Origin: Nitrospirota bacterium
Lineage (GTDB): Bacteria; Nitrospirota; JACRHL01
Assembly (NCBI GenBank): GCA_029858285.1
Contig: JAOUFN010000003.1
Coordinates: 62,001 to 126,000 of the forward strand
DNA: 64,000 bases
Direction: 5' to 3'
This document shows positions 39,835 through 49,645 of the stretch, piece by piece (the stretch's first letter is position 1; each line of letters opens with the position of its first letter). The notes beneath the pieces were generated by a model, which saw only the letters and a program-made list of their open reading frames with translations, made no database searches and had not been told where the DNA came from. Position numbers and translations under genes: made by a program.

Positions 39835-42800
39835 AGACCGGCTGCATCGGAATTTCGGGACGATCATACCACTCGGGACTGAGGCGCCCCAATGCCTGCA
39901 TGCTGGCGAGCACATCCTGGGTAAGCACCCCCTCCCTGGCCCGCTCCAGGTTGTCCTGGTGCGCCTGAATGGCGCGCTGGCGATAAGGTTTTGCCTTCTT
40001 TTCCACCGCACGGCGGTAGATTTCTACCTGCTCCGGGGTGAGGTTGTCCGGAACCGGGGCTCCCAGCAGGGCCACCGCAAACGCTTCGAACATTTCGCCG
40101 ATGTTGCGACTGGCGGCGGGAGTGACCGACAGGGCGCGCAGGTCACGGGCCTGTGAAAACAGATCTACTGACTCCTTGAGAGCGGTCTTCTTTGCCTCCA
40201 GCGACTGGTCCAGGGGCGGCACCAGGCGGATGCGATCCAGCCGGGCACGGGAGTCACGGGCGCGGGTCAGCAGAATTTCAGCGGCGATGCGGCGCCCCCC
40301 TCCCTCCAGGGAGTCCGACTCCGCCAGCGGCAGCAAGTCGGCCAGCAGGCGATCGGCGACACGATCGGCGTCCCTGGATCCGGATTTGGGTTCGGCACGT
40401 TTTCCGGTCTGCTGCAACCACACCAGTTGTTGGTGAACGGACATCCACGGATCGCTGCCCGCAGGATGACGGTCGCGCACCACGCTGAGGGCGGAGACCG
40501 CAAGGTCATTACGTTTGGCCCCCTCAAAAATTTCCACCGCACGCATTTGCAACCCGTCGGCCTCGGCGGGCACCGCCTGGGTTGCCAGAAGCTGGTAATG
40601 CATGCCCGCCTCCACCGGCTGCCCGGCGGCCAGCAGCAGTTCACCCAGATGGGCGTGAACGGCCTCGGCGGGTGGTTCGCCGGGGAAATCCGCCAGCAGC
40701 CGTTCGGCGGACTCCAAGGCACCAGCCGCATCACCGGCGGCCTCCAGCGCCGAGACCTGTGCCTCCAGAGCTTTGGACACCAGTCGTGACCCGGCCAGAT
40801 CATCGGCGATGGAGCCGAACAGGCGCGCAGCCTCGGCGGGTTTTTTGGCCTTCAGTCGCTCAGCCGCCCGCTTGTAGCGTATGCCGGACAGCATATCGAG
40901 AACCTCCTCTGGAGCCTGCCCCTTGGGCTGCGAGGCAATGGCGCGCACAAAAGCGGCGTCGGCCCCCTCCAGATCACCAGCGTCCATCAGCGCCCGCCCC
41001 TCCAGACGAGCCACGGCCAGATCGCGCTCCGGCCACTCCCCCTCGAACCACTGGCGATAGCGTTCCCAAGCGCGCCGCGCGGCCTCGAGATCGCCATTTT
41101 CCTGGGCGCGTTCGCCAACATTGAGCACGGAGCGCGCCACCCGGTCCCGGTGCGGCGTATTGGGCCAACTGGCCAGCAGGCTGCCGAACACCGCCAACGC
41201 CTGGCCGAATTCCTCGGCGCGCAGGAAGGACAAACCGGCATCCAGTCGCGCCGACTGGGCCAGGGGGTCGCTGGCTGGCAATGTGGCGGAAGCCTCCAGC
41301 AACTGTACCGCCAGAACGGCACCGTCGCCGCTTTCGGCCTCAGCGCGGGCAATGGTGGCGGCGGCCAGCAGTTTATGCACCTCGGCCTTCTGCCCCGGAT
41401 CGTCATCCAGATAGGTCAATGCCTGACGGAAGGCGGTGTCAGCCTGGTCCAGCTTCCGGATCTCCAGCGCCGCCTCACCCAGAGCCCGCCACGCCTTGGC
41501 GTGCAGTGTGCGGGAACGTGGCCCGAAACGCACCACGCGATCGCTGATGTCATACAGGCGCGCGTAATCGCCGGCCGAAAAGCACAGTGCGGCAATGCGT
41601 TCATAGGCGGTGGGCAGGCGTGGCTCACGGGGGAACTGTTCCACCAGTCGAAGGAAGGCGTCCGCCAGCAATTGCAGGTGGGGTGCAAACTGCAGGCCGT
41701 CCGGGTCCATCCCGGCCATACCCTGTTCCCGCGCATAGACCATTGCGTAGGCCGCCTCGGCCGAGCGTTGGTGGACCGGAAAATCGTAAGCCGACTGTTC
41801 GTAGGCCGAGGCGGCGCCCGCAAAGTCGCGGGTTTCGAACAACAGTTCACCGAGCAAAAAGGCCGCCTCGGGAGCATCCGCTCCGTACTGTCCGTTCTTG
41901 AAACGGGACAGGAAGGTGCGGTAGCTGTCCACCGCCCGGGCATAGTCTTCTTTTTTGTGGCTCTGCTGGGCCACCGAGTGGTAGTGCCGCGCCAGTCGGA
42001 ATGAGGTTTCCTCGAACACCGGCCCCAAACGGCGCCGGGTGGCCGCATCCTGCTTTCGCCACCACGCAGTCTGGGGGCCGTACTCCTCCACCAGCCGTAC
42101 GCGGGCGCGGATCGCGGATTCCAGATTCTGTCCCTCGGTGTACCGGTCTACGATGTAGCCGACAAACACGGGGGCGTCCGGACTATCGGGGTAACGTTTC
42201 AGGAAAGCCTCGTACACAGGAACTGCGGCTGCGGGGGATTCGTAGGTGATGGTCACCTCTGCCAGCTTGCCGTAGACCATGGGCAGGTAGTCGCGCTCCT
42301 CTGGAAAAGCCTTCAGCAGGGCCTTTACTCCGCCCTGGTCGTGGAGCATGCGCGCCAGAATGCCATTGACCTCGCGCACCCGCTCCCAATCCGGTTCCGG
42401 CATCGTCTGGCTGTCCAGCACCAAGGTCTTGCCGATGCGCACCCGCTTTTCATCCATGAACGCCACCGCTGCGGGCACCGCTACCGGGTAGTCCGGGGAC
42501 AGGAACAGTGCCCACACCCGTTTGTAGGCAGCGTAATCCCGCAGCACCGGCGGGGCATCGCGGTCGGCCAGAACTCCGGCATATTGCTCGGAGGCGCGCT
42601 GGAAACGACCGGTTTCGAAAGCCAGTTCACCCAACCGGTAGCGCACCTCGGTGGACTGGGGCCCCTTGGGAACCACTTTCAGGAACGCCTCCAGTGCGTC
42701 CCGTTCACCGGTTTCCTCGCCAATGTCGTCGAAGGCGCGTGCCAATTGGTAATAAACCCCGGCGTTGGCGGCGCGCCCCGGATAGTCGGTAAGCACCTTG

Positions 42801-43174
42801 CGGTACAGGGCGATGGAGCGGCGGTGGTCAGGTCGCAGGGAGGCGCTGTCCTCACCCCGGGCCGATATGCGCCGGAGGGCGCGCTCGTAGGTACGCACCT
42901 CGATGTCCATGTAAAGATCGGCAAGCTGGGTGGTGATGCGCGCCAGCCGCTCGCTACGGTTGGGCGTGGTGATGAGGAAATTCTCCAGTTCCGCCAGCGC
43001 CGCCAGTTTTTCCCGGGGATCGGCGATGGCCTGGCCGGACAGTACCGCACCCACGATGCGGTTTACCTCCGCCCGGTCCACCCCAGTGGGCGGGGCGCTG
43101 GCGCAGCCCCATGGCAGCACAACCGCCACCAGCATCCAGGCGAACCATTGCCAGACGACCTTCGGCCCACTCAT
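39824..43174 (-). CDS. Giant TPR-repeat lipoprotein-like envelope protein
   Basis: The 1116-residue protein begins with a short signal peptide ending at VVLPWGCASAPP, a plausible though imperfect lipobox. The rest is helical repeats of the TPR kind along its length, for example RSIALYRKVLTDYPGRAANAGVYYQLARAFDDI and AVPVYEAFLKRYPDSPDAPVFVGY. The C terminus ends in EWYDRPEIPMQPVYVP. The ATG overlaps the stop of the 37-residue gene upstream (ATGA) and follows GGGGAT. Large TPR lipoproteins pair with TonB-like proteins in gliding-type complexes, but I do not recognise this one specifically. Confidence 0.82.
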   Translation of the reverse strand: MSGPKVVWQWFAWMLVAVVLPWGCASAPPTGVDRAEVNRIVGAVLSGQAIADPREKLAALAELENFLITTPNRSERLARITTQLADLYMDIEVRTYERALRRISARGEDSASLRPDHRRSIALYRKVLTDYPGRAANAGVYYQLARAFDDIGEETGERDALEAFLKVVPKGPQSTEVRYRLGELAFETGRFQRASEQYAGVLADRDAPPVLRDYAAYKRVWALFLSPDYPVAVPAAVAFMDEKRVRIGKTLVLDSQTMPEPDWERVREVNGILARMLHDQGGVKALLKAFPEERDYLPMVYGKLAEVTITYESPAAAVPVYEAFLKRYPDSPDAPVFVGYIVDRYTEGQNLESAIRARVRLVEEYGPQTAWWRKQDAATRRRLGPVFEETSFRLARHYHSVAQQSHKKEDYARAVDSYRTFLSRFKNGQYGADAPEAAFLLGELLFETRDFAGAASAYEQSAYDFPVHQRSAEAAYAMVYAREQGMAGMDPDGLQFAPHLQLLADAFLRLVEQFPREPRLPTAYERIAALCFSAGDYARLYDISDRVVRFGPRSRTLHAKAWRALGEAALEIRKLDQADTAFRQALTYLDDDPGQKAEVHKLLAAATIARAEAESGDGAVLAVQLLEASATLPASDPLAQSARLDAGLSFLRAEEFGQALAVFGSLLASWPNTPHRDRVARSVLNVGERAQENGDLEAARRAWERYRQWFEGEWPERDLAVARLEGRALMDAGDLEGADAAFVRAIASQPKGQAPEEVLDMLSGIRYKRAAERLKAKKPAEAARLFGSIADDLAGSRLVSKALEAQVSALEAAGDAAGALESAERLLADFPGEPPAEAVHAHLGELLLAAGQPVEAGMHYQLLATQAVPAEADGLQMRAVEIFEGAKRNDLAVSALSVVRDRHPAGSDPWMSVHQQLVWLQQTGKRAEPKSGSRDADRVADRLLADLLPLAESDSLEGGGRRIAAEILLTRARDSRARLDRIRLVPPLDQSLEAKKTALKESVDLFSQARDLRALSVTPAASRNIGEMFEAFAVALLGAPVPDNLTPEQVEIYRRAVEKKAKPYRQRAIQAHQDNLERAREGVLTQDVLASMQALGRLSPEWYDRPEIPMQPVYVP

Positions 43175-43284
43175 ATGCCGATCCCCATCGGAATCTGGCC
43201 CGAGCGGTACACCAGGTTGACCGCCAGCAGCACCAGCGCTGCGGCACGGATGAGCAGAATCAGCAGATGCCCTTGATCGGTCAT
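43171..43284 (-). CDS. 37-residue membrane peptide, missed by the ORF track
   Basis: The frame reads MTDQGHLLILLIRAAALVLL, then AVNLVYRSGQIPMGIGI and a stop. It is one hydrophobic helix with short polar ends. Its ATG overlaps the stop of the upstream TPR gene and its stop overlaps the ATG of the giant TPR gene (ATGA at both ends), and GAGG lies upstream. Such interlocking on both sides is hard to explain unless it is translated. It may be a small subunit or assembly factor of the complex. Confidence 0.75.
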   Translation of the reverse strand: MTDQGHLLILLIRAAALVLLAVNLVYRSGQIPMGIGI

Positions 43285-45059
43285 TTGCCGCGAGGCTCCT
43301 CAAACACCAGGTCCCGCGCCCCGGTCTGGTCCGACAGCACACTCTGGGTGATACCGACGGCGGCGGCGATGGACAGGTCGGACAAGCGCACCCGTTCCGC
43401 CTCCAGCAACGTGGTCACCTGTTCGCGGGCGCCTGCTTCCAGACCGCCACGTAGTGCCGTCACTTTGTCGCGCAAGGCTGCGCCGCGTCCGGCGTCGCCA
43501 CCGGCAGAACTTCCGATGGCCACCTGCTCCAGCCGTTCCAGGGTGAACGCCACCTGATGGTGGTCCGCCACCGCCGCCACCAGCGCCGGATGCCGCGCCA
43601 GCACCTGGATGGCGACCCCCTCAATGCCCACAGGCGGAATGTCGCCGGTACGCTGTGGGGCAAACAGGTGGCCGGTCAGCCCCTGGCCGAACGGGCCGCC
43701 GCGGACGGTGACGATCAGAGCCTCCAACTGTCGGGTGCGCTCGCGGAAGGCCGACAAGGCTTTGCGGTATTCAGCCACGGCTTGATAGGGGACATTCAGA
43801 CGCCGGTAGATTTCCGCCTTCATCAGGCGCCCCTCCGGCAGGTAGGCGCTCTCCGGCCGTTCCCGCTCCATGGCATTTATCTCAGCCACCGATTTCACCA
43901 GATCGCCGCCGCGCAAAAAGGCGACGGCGCGGCCAAAGCGCACCCGGTCTGCAATTTCTCCCGCACTGATGGCGTCGAAACGCTGCAATGCCTCGGCACT
44001 GCGCCCTTGCTCCGCAAACAGGCTGGCTGCGGCCAACAGAGCTCGTTCGCGCAGGGCGGAGATTTCCGGAGCCGTCCCTGTGGCCAGCCGCGCGGCGTCA
44101 TCGTACTCGCGGATGGCGGAAAATGGATCACCCACGGCCACGAACGCCTGGGCGCGGGCGGCCAGCACAAAGGCGTCGCCCCCGGCGGGCGGCAGGGCCG
44201 AGATCAGTGCGTGGGCCGCCTCGGTACGGCGCAGGGCGGCAATTTGCAGGGTGGCGGCCTCGGCAGCCAGTGACGTTCCGGCAGGGGGCTTGAGGGCCCC
44301 AAGAGTTTTGAGGGTGGCCGAGGGATTTTTTTCCAATTCCAGGTAAGCCTGCCCGATCCGCACCCGCAGTTTCACCCCGGCATCTGGATGCTCCGCCAGA
44401 GCGGCATAAATGTCCGCTGCCGGTGCGTCAATACCGGCCTCCCGGTATACGTCGGCGAGCAGAAGCTGATCGGGAATCGGCAGGGTGCCTGGTGCGACGG
44501 CCAGCACAGCCGCGGCTCCCAGTAAATCGCCACGGGCGCGGTCCCCCAAGGCAACGCGATGCACCATATCCGCGTCCGGGGTCTGGGGGGGGTGGACCAG
44601 AAGTGCCTTTTCAGTTGGCTCCACCAGCACCACGCTGCCCGCCGGAGGCAGGGTGATGGCGGCCGAAAGGGGTTTCTCCCCGCTCATTTCCCAGTTCAGG
44701 GTGACGCTGCCGCCGGGTCGGCCATCCAAAGCCAGAGCCACCCAGCCTCCCTCGGCAAAGGCCGCAGACAGGCGCCGGGCGATTTCCGCCTCGTCCACGC
44801 CGCTGATCCGCACGCGGTGCCCTTTGGCGCACGCTTCGGCGCTGCACCCGAGTACCACCACAGGTCGCCCGGGGATACCGGTAAGGCGGGCATCGGCGGA
44901 GCGACGCAACGGTTCTTCCAGACGCAAGAGCTGGCCCTTGATATCTGGCGCCGCCGGAACCGCCGGAGCTCCGGCCGCCACAGGCGGGACTGTAGCCAAC
45001 AGCAGGACCAACAGCACAGCAGTTGGTAACGGGTGGATTGGGCGGCGCAATAGAGGCAT
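43281..45059 (-). CDS. Exported TPR-repeat protein heading the envelope operon
   Basis: The 592-residue protein has a signal peptide (TAVLLVLLLATVPPVAAGAP), an N-terminal region with one Cys pair (VLGCSAEACAKG), and TPR-like helical repeats from about 170 to 440. It ends in RDLVFEEPRGK. I start it at the ATG at 45059; the track begins at a TTG one codon earlier. It is the first gene of the operon; the 300 bases upstream are shared with the divergent dehydrogenase gene. No known family beyond TPR. Confidence 0.8.
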   Translation of the reverse strand: MPLLRRPIHPLPTAVLLVLLLATVPPVAAGAPAVPAAPDIKGQLLRLEEPLRRSADARLTGIPGRPVVVLGCSAEACAKGHRVRISGVDEAEIARRLSAAFAEGGWVALALDGRPGGSVTLNWEMSGEKPLSAAITLPPAGSVVLVEPTEKALLVHPPQTPDADMVHRVALGDRARGDLLGAAAVLAVAPGTLPIPDQLLLADVYREAGIDAPAADIYAALAEHPDAGVKLRVRIGQAYLELEKNPSATLKTLGALKPPAGTSLAAEAATLQIAALRRTEAAHALISALPPAGGDAFVLAARAQAFVAVGDPFSAIREYDDAARLATGTAPEISALRERALLAAASLFAEQGRSAEALQRFDAISAGEIADRVRFGRAVAFLRGGDLVKSVAEINAMERERPESAYLPEGRLMKAEIYRRLNVPYQAVAEYRKALSAFRERTRQLEALIVTVRGGPFGQGLTGHLFAPQRTGDIPPVGIEGVAIQVLARHPALVAAVADHHQVAFTLERLEQVAIGSSAGGDAGRGAALRDKVTALRGGLEAGAREQVTTLLEAERVRLSDLSIAAAVGITQSVLSDQTGARDLVFEEPRGK

Positions 45060-45359
45060 CAAATCCGTTTAATGGCGCGGGTTCCGTCCCTCGCAAAAAC
45101 AACACCCAGGCGGGCCGCGTTCCGGCAACTTGCGTCACGGCAGATACCTGACGACTTGTTTTTCCCGCAAACACGGCCCCCAAGCCAAGCTAGTTAGTAT
45201 CTCATACTGCCCTCTTTTCCTCCACGCGCCACAAAACGGGTGATTCGAGGCGGTTCCGGCACTTATACTGTTTTTTGGCAGACTGTTCCGGGCGTGGTAC
45301 CCCGGTGCGGGATGATTCCCTTCGTGTCAGGCGATATACATCAGGACGACGTACAGCCA
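45060..45359. other. Divergent intergenic region of about 300 bases
   Basis: This stretch separates the envelope operon (minus) from the 2-hydroxyacid dehydrogenase gene (plus). It presumably holds promoters for both, but I see no clean -35/-10 pair. No RNA gene recognised. Confidence 0.5.
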
Positions 45360-46316
45360 GTGAAGCCCCGCGTTTTCGTCACCCGCGCCGTACCCGAGCC
45401 GGTGCGGGAGGCCCTCCAGAGTTGTTTTGACCCCCGCTGGCCGCGCACCGACGCCGGGCCCATTGCGCCTGCCGATCTGCTGGCGGCCGCACAAAACTGC
45501 GACGCGCTGGTGACCATGCTTACCGATAGCGTGGACGAAGCCGTGCTTGCCGCCGGTCCGCGTATGGTGGCCAATTATGCCGCAGGGACGAACAACATCG
45601 ATCTGGTTGCCGCGCGCCGCCTGGGCGTGACTGTGACCAATACACCCGGTGTACTCACCAACGCCACCGCCGATCTGGCCTTCGGCCTGCTGTTGGCGAC
45701 CGCGCGGCACATCATCGAAGGCGATAAACTGGTACGCGACCACGCGTGGACCGGCTGGGGCCCTCAACTGATGCTGGGCAGCGAACTGTCAGGCCACACC
45801 CTGGGCATCATCGGCTTTGGACGTATCGGTCAGGCCATGGCGCGGCGGGCGAAGGGCTTTGGCCTGACTGTGGTATATGCCGCACGGCGCGACGCCGACC
45901 CCGCACTGAGCCGCGAGCTTGGAGCGCGACGCATGGAACTCGGGGAATTCCTTGCCTGCAGCGATTTTGTCTCGGTGCACTGTCCGCTCACACCAGAAAC
46001 CCGTCTGCTGCTGGATTCCAGTGCGTTTTCCCGCATGCGGCCGGGAGCCATCCTGATCAACACCGCCCGTGGCGAGGTAGTGGACGAAGCCGCCATGTTG
46101 GACGCTCTGGAGAGTGGCCGTCTGGGGGGGGCGGGGCTGGATGTGTTCACCGGCGAACCCGCCATTAACCCGCGCCTGCTGGCGGCCAAAAACGTGGTGG
46201 CAGCACCGCACCTGGGCAGTGCCACCGGGGAAACGCGCCTCCGCATGGGCATGATGGTGGTGAAAAATCTCCAGGAATTTTTTGCGGGCAACACACCACC
46301 CAACCGGGTGGACTGA
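45360..46316 (+). CDS. D-2-hydroxyacid dehydrogenase, glyoxylate/hydroxypyruvate reductase-like
   Basis: The 318-residue NAD(P)-dependent enzyme interconverts a 2-oxoacid and a D-2-hydroxyacid. The cofactor loop is GIIGFGRIGQAMARRA. The catalytic Arg lies in NTARGEVVDEAAML, the Glu in LDVFTGEPAIN and the His in PHLGSATGETR. Closest in motif to glyoxylate reductases (GyaR/GhrB group), but the substrate cannot be fixed. I use the GTG at 45360, the usual family N terminus (KPRVFVTRAVPE); an upstream ATG at 45312 is possible. Confidence 0.9.
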   Translation: MKPRVFVTRAVPEPVREALQSCFDPRWPRTDAGPIAPADLLAAAQNCDALVTMLTDSVDEAVLAAGPRMVANYAAGTNNIDLVAARRLGVTVTNTPGVLTNATADLAFGLLLATARHIIEGDKLVRDHAWTGWGPQLMLGSELSGHTLGIIGFGRIGQAMARRAKGFGLTVVYAARRDADPALSRELGARRMELGEFLACSDFVSVHCPLTPETRLLLDSSAFSRMRPGAILINTARGEVVDEAAMLDALESGRLGGAGLDVFTGEPAINPRLLAAKNVVAAPHLGSATGETRLRMGMMVVKNLQEFFAGNTPPNRVD

Positions 46317-46334
46317 GGGGGGAGGTCACACACC

Positions 46335-47147
46335 GTGTCACAGGCACAAATGGGGTTTGATATGGGCAGCGCCCTGAGCGGCATTGTCATCCATGCCATA
46401 GAAATGCCGGAAAAGGCCGCCAGCATCGGCTGGCTCACTGCCTTCCTGTGCCGGGACGGACAGCCGATCCCCCTCGCTGACCTGAGCCGGGAGTGGCAGC
46501 GTCTGCCCTCTGCCCTCCACGGGGACGGACGCGGGCCAGATTGCCTGTTCGGAGAACTGCCGGTATTCGCCGTGGCCCTGAACGGTGGAGAGTTGCTCAC
46601 CGAACTGCGGGAACTGCAGGGAGTGGACTGGAACTCCCCGCATCATCGGCTGACCCTGTTCGATGGCGTGCGTGGACATATACCCTACCTGAAAGAGCGT
46701 TGCGCCCGGTACCGGGAAATTTTGGTGGAGTGGGCGCGCACCGACCCTCCCCCTTCTGGATTGCCGCGTGTCTGCTGGCAATACGCCTCGCTGTACAACG
46801 CTGGACTCTACCTGGAAGCCTACAAGTTGCTGGAATTGCGCTGGATGACAGAGGAGGGGGCTCCCCGCGAACTGCTGCGGGGCCTGATGCAACTGGCGGT
46901 GGGACTGCACCAGGTGCAGTCAGGAAAGTACGCGGTGGAGCAGTTGGAAGAGGCTTTTTTCCGCATCCGCGACCATGCCGCCGCGTTCCCGGGGCCGTCC
47001 GTGGGGCGTTTTGTGAAACGGCTGGAAAAGGCCACGCGGCTGTTCAAGGGCTACGGCCCGACGGGTTTTCGGGGATTTGACTTGCGTCTGTTTCCACGCC
47101 TGTGGATGGTTTCGCCGTGGCGCGCCCTTCTGGGGGGGAGACGATAG
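46335..47147 (+). CDS. DUF309-domain protein
   Basis: The 270-residue protein has an N-terminal part of unknown kind and a C-terminal DUF309-like helical domain (LYNAGLYLEAYKLLELRWMTEEG...LLRGLMQLAVGLHQVQSGKY). DUF309 has the FNxGxYxEAHExLExxW pattern; its function is not known. The GTG start follows GGGGGGAGGT. It lies 18 bases after the dehydrogenase gene, so the two are probably co-transcribed, and it converges with rfbD. Confidence 0.78.
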   Translation: MSQAQMGFDMGSALSGIVIHAIEMPEKAASIGWLTAFLCRDGQPIPLADLSREWQRLPSALHGDGRGPDCLFGELPVFAVALNGGELLTELRELQGVDWNSPHHRLTLFDGVRGHIPYLKERCARYREILVEWARTDPPPSGLPRVCWQYASLYNAGLYLEAYKLLELRWMTEEGAPRELLRGLMQLAVGLHQVQSGKYAVEQLEEAFFRIRDHAAAFPGPSVGRFVKRLEKATRLFKGYGPTGFRGFDLRLFPRLWMVSPWRALLGGRR

Positions 47148-47157
47148 AAAGCGAGCC

Positions 47158-47994
47158 CTACCCGGGTAACGCAAGGAACTCCGCCACCGCCTCCTGCCAC
47201 GGTCGCATGTGGATGCCAAGGACGGCCAGACCGAAATTGTTCAGTGCCGAAAAGGCGGGGCGCGGGGCGGGGCGCGGAAACTCGGCGCTGGTCACCGGTG
47301 CCACCGGTGTTTTGAGGCCCCGCAAGCGCAGAATTTCGCAGGCAAATTCGTACCAACTGCACTCCCCCTCGTTGGTCGCGTGGTAGGTACCATAGGAACC
47401 GGTGTCGATCAATTGGGCGATGGCCCCGGAAAGGTCAACGGTCCAGGTGGGGTTACCGATTTGGTCATCCACCACGGTCAACCGCTCCCGCTCTACCGCC
47501 AGCCGCTGGATGGTGGCGACAAAGTTTCGGCCACTGGCGCCGTACAGCCAGGCTGTGCGCACAATGTAGTGGCGTGGGTTGTGAGCGCGAATCGCTTCCT
47601 CTCCGGCCAGCTTGGAATGGCCGTACTCGGTGGCCGGGCCGGTGGGGTCGAACTCCAGGTAGGGCACGGAGCCTTTTCCGTCGAACACATAGTCGGTGGA
47701 CACGTGCAGCACGGCGGCCCCGGCGCGTTCTGCCGCTACGGCCACATGGCGCGCCCCCAGGGCGTTGACACGAAAGGCCAGATCGCGCTCGCCTTCGCAG
47801 CCGTCCACATCGGTGAAGGCGGCGCAATTGATGACCAGATCGGGCTGGTTGGCATCCACGGCGCGGCACACCTGTCCGAAATCGCCAATGTCTAAGTCGG
47901 ATTTGGCGAAGGGAATTAGGGTGTGCCGCCCCTCCAGTGTGGCATGCAGATCACGCCCCAGCATCCCCGCCGCGCCGGTAAGCAGGATTTTCAT
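47158..47994 (-). CDS. rfbD: dTDP-4-dehydrorhamnose reductase
   Basis: The 278-residue NADPH-dependent enzyme makes dTDP-L-rhamnose, the last step of the pathway. It begins MKILLTGAAGMLGRD (the Rossmann GxxGxxG), has STDYVFDG and the catalytic YGHSK motif. It is the last gene of the rmlACBD cluster. The start at 47994 is the true family start; the track ORF extends 91 codons upstream into rfbB. Confidence 0.95.
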   Translation of the reverse strand: MKILLTGAAGMLGRDLHATLEGRHTLIPFAKSDLDIGDFGQVCRAVDANQPDLVINCAAFTDVDGCEGERDLAFRVNALGARHVAVAAERAGAAVLHVSTDYVFDGKGSVPYLEFDPTGPATEYGHSKLAGEEAIRAHNPRHYIVRTAWLYGASGRNFVATIQRLAVERERLTVVDDQIGNPTWTVDLSGAIAQLIDTGSYGTYHATNEGECSWYEFACEILRLRGLKTPVAPVTSAEFPRPAPRPAFSALNNFGLAVLGIHMRPWQEAVAEFLALPG

Positions 47995-48011
47995 GTCAGC
48001 AGCAGTGCATG

Positions 48012-49061
48012 TTACAGGGCCTTTTTGGCGGCTTTGACCCACTCTGGGTGGGACAGATACCAATCGACGGTCTCGGCGAGACCGGTTTGAAAAATATAGC
48101 GCGGCTTCCACCCCATCTCCCGCCCCATGCGGCCGGCATTGATGGCATAGCGGCGGTCGTGGCCAGGGCGGTCGGTGACAAAGCTCATCAACTGGCGCGA
48201 ACCGCTGCGACCAGTGCGGGTGTCGATCAGGTCGCAGATCAGTCCAACGATGTCGAGATTGGCCCACTCGTTGTGGCCGCCGATGTTGTACACCTCGCCG
48301 ATTTCCCCCTTTTGTAGCACCCGGTGCGCTGCCTCCACATGGTCAGCCACGTGCAGCCAGTCGCGCACGTTGCGGCCGTCGCCATAGATGGGGATAGCCT
48401 CCCCCGCAAGTACCCTGTCGATCACCACGGGTATGAGTTTTTCGGGCAACTGGTAGGGGCCGTAGTTGTTGGAGCAGCGGGTGATGACACAGGACAGGTC
48501 GAAGGTGTGGACGTAGGAGCGCACCAGCAGGTCCGACGCTGCCTTGCTGGCGGAATAGGGGCTGTTGGGAGCAAGGGGGGATTCCTCGGTGAAAAAACCC
48601 TCCGGCCCCAGACTGCCGTATACCTCGTCCGTGGAGATGTGCAGAAAGCGCACGTCGCGGCGCGCACCCCAGGCGGCCCGCGCCCCCTCCAGAAGCGCCA
48701 GCGTGCCACTGACGTTGGTGGAGACAAACGCCTCCGGCCCGGAGATGCTGCGGTCCACATGGGATTCGGCAGCAAAATGGGCCACCCGAGTGACGGGACC
48801 GAAATGACGGGAGCGCATCTCCGGATGTTCACCGGAGAAAATGGTGTGCACCAATTTTTGGTCGCGAATATCGCCGTGGACGAACAGGTGGCGCACCGGA
48901 TCCGGCAGGCCTTCGATGTTTTCACGCCGTCCGGCGTAGGTGAGCAGATCCAGGTTTACCACCCGCACCTTTGGTTCCACCGTCAGCACATGGCGCACGA
49001 AGTTGGAGCCGATGAACCCGGCACCACCGGTGACCAGCAATGTGCCATCGGTCTCCGCCAT
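48012..49061 (-). CDS. rfbB: dTDP-glucose 4,6-dehydratase
   Basis: The 349-residue NAD-dependent enzyme converts dTDP-glucose to the 4-keto-6-deoxy sugar. The Rossmann loop is VTGGAGFIGSN, the active site is YSASKAASD, and STDEVYGSLG is typical of RmlB. Its ATG overlaps the rfbC stop (TGATG). Confidence 0.96.
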   Translation of the reverse strand: MAETDGTLLVTGGAGFIGSNFVRHVLTVEPKVRVVNLDLLTYAGRRENIEGLPDPVRHLFVHGDIRDQKLVHTIFSGEHPEMRSRHFGPVTRVAHFAAESHVDRSISGPEAFVSTNVSGTLALLEGARAAWGARRDVRFLHISTDEVYGSLGPEGFFTEESPLAPNSPYSASKAASDLLVRSYVHTFDLSCVITRCSNNYGPYQLPEKLIPVVIDRVLAGEAIPIYGDGRNVRDWLHVADHVEAAHRVLQKGEIGEVYNIGGHNEWANLDIVGLICDLIDTRTGRSGSRQLMSFVTDRPGHDRRYAINAGRMGREMGWKPRYIFQTGLAETVDWYLSHPEWVKAAKKAL

Positions 49062-49645
49062 CACCCCTCCTCACCCCTTCCACCGGATTCTGTGGCCCAC
49101 TCGAACAGATCGCTGGGGGGCACTTCCCGTAGCAGGGGGGCCCTTTTGTCCTTGTCGGACAGGATTGGATTACTCACCGGCCAGGTGATTCCCAGGTCGG
49201 GGTCGTCCCAACGTAGCCCGCGCTCTCCCTTCGGGTAGTAGCCGTTCGTGCATTTGTAGATCACTTCGGCATGCTCGCTGGTGACGGAAAAGCCGTGAGC
49301 GAAACCCGCCGGAACCCACATTTGCAGATGATTCTCGGCGCTGAGGGGGGCGCCAAACCAGCGTCCGAAGGTGGGAGAGCCGCGCCGCAAATCCACGGCC
49401 ACGTCAAAAATTTCCCCCGCCACCACCCGCACCAGTTTTCCCTGGGGACGCTCAATCTGGTAGTGAAGGCCGCGCACTGCGCCACGCTGGGACGACGAGT
49501 GGTTGTCCTGCACGAACACGGCATCAATGCCTGCGTCGGCGAAGCGCTCCTGATGGTAGGTCTCCATGAAGAAACCCCGGGCATCGCGAAACACGGCGGG
49601 CTCCACCAGAATCACGCCGGATAGTGCCGTGGAATGAAACTTCAC
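49061..49645 (-). CDS. rfbC: dTDP-4-dehydrorhamnose 3,5-epimerase
   Basis: The 194-residue cupin epimerase acts between RmlB and RmlD. The catalytic His lies in [10 protein letters not shown], and [14 protein letters not shown] and [12 protein letters not shown] are hallmark stretches. The GTG start overlaps the rfbA stop (GTGA) with GGAGG upstream; the track's TTG one codon earlier is less likely. Confidence 0.95.
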   Translation of the reverse strand: MKFHSTALSGVILVEPAVFRDARGFFMETYHQERFADAGIDAVFVQDNHSSSQRGAVRGLHYQIERPQGKLVRVVAGEIFDVAVDLRRGSPTFGRWFGAPLSAENHLQMWVPAGFAHGFSVTSEHAEVIYKCTNGYYPKGERGLRWDDPDLGITWPVSNPILSDKDKRAPLLREVPPSDLFEWATESGGRGEEG

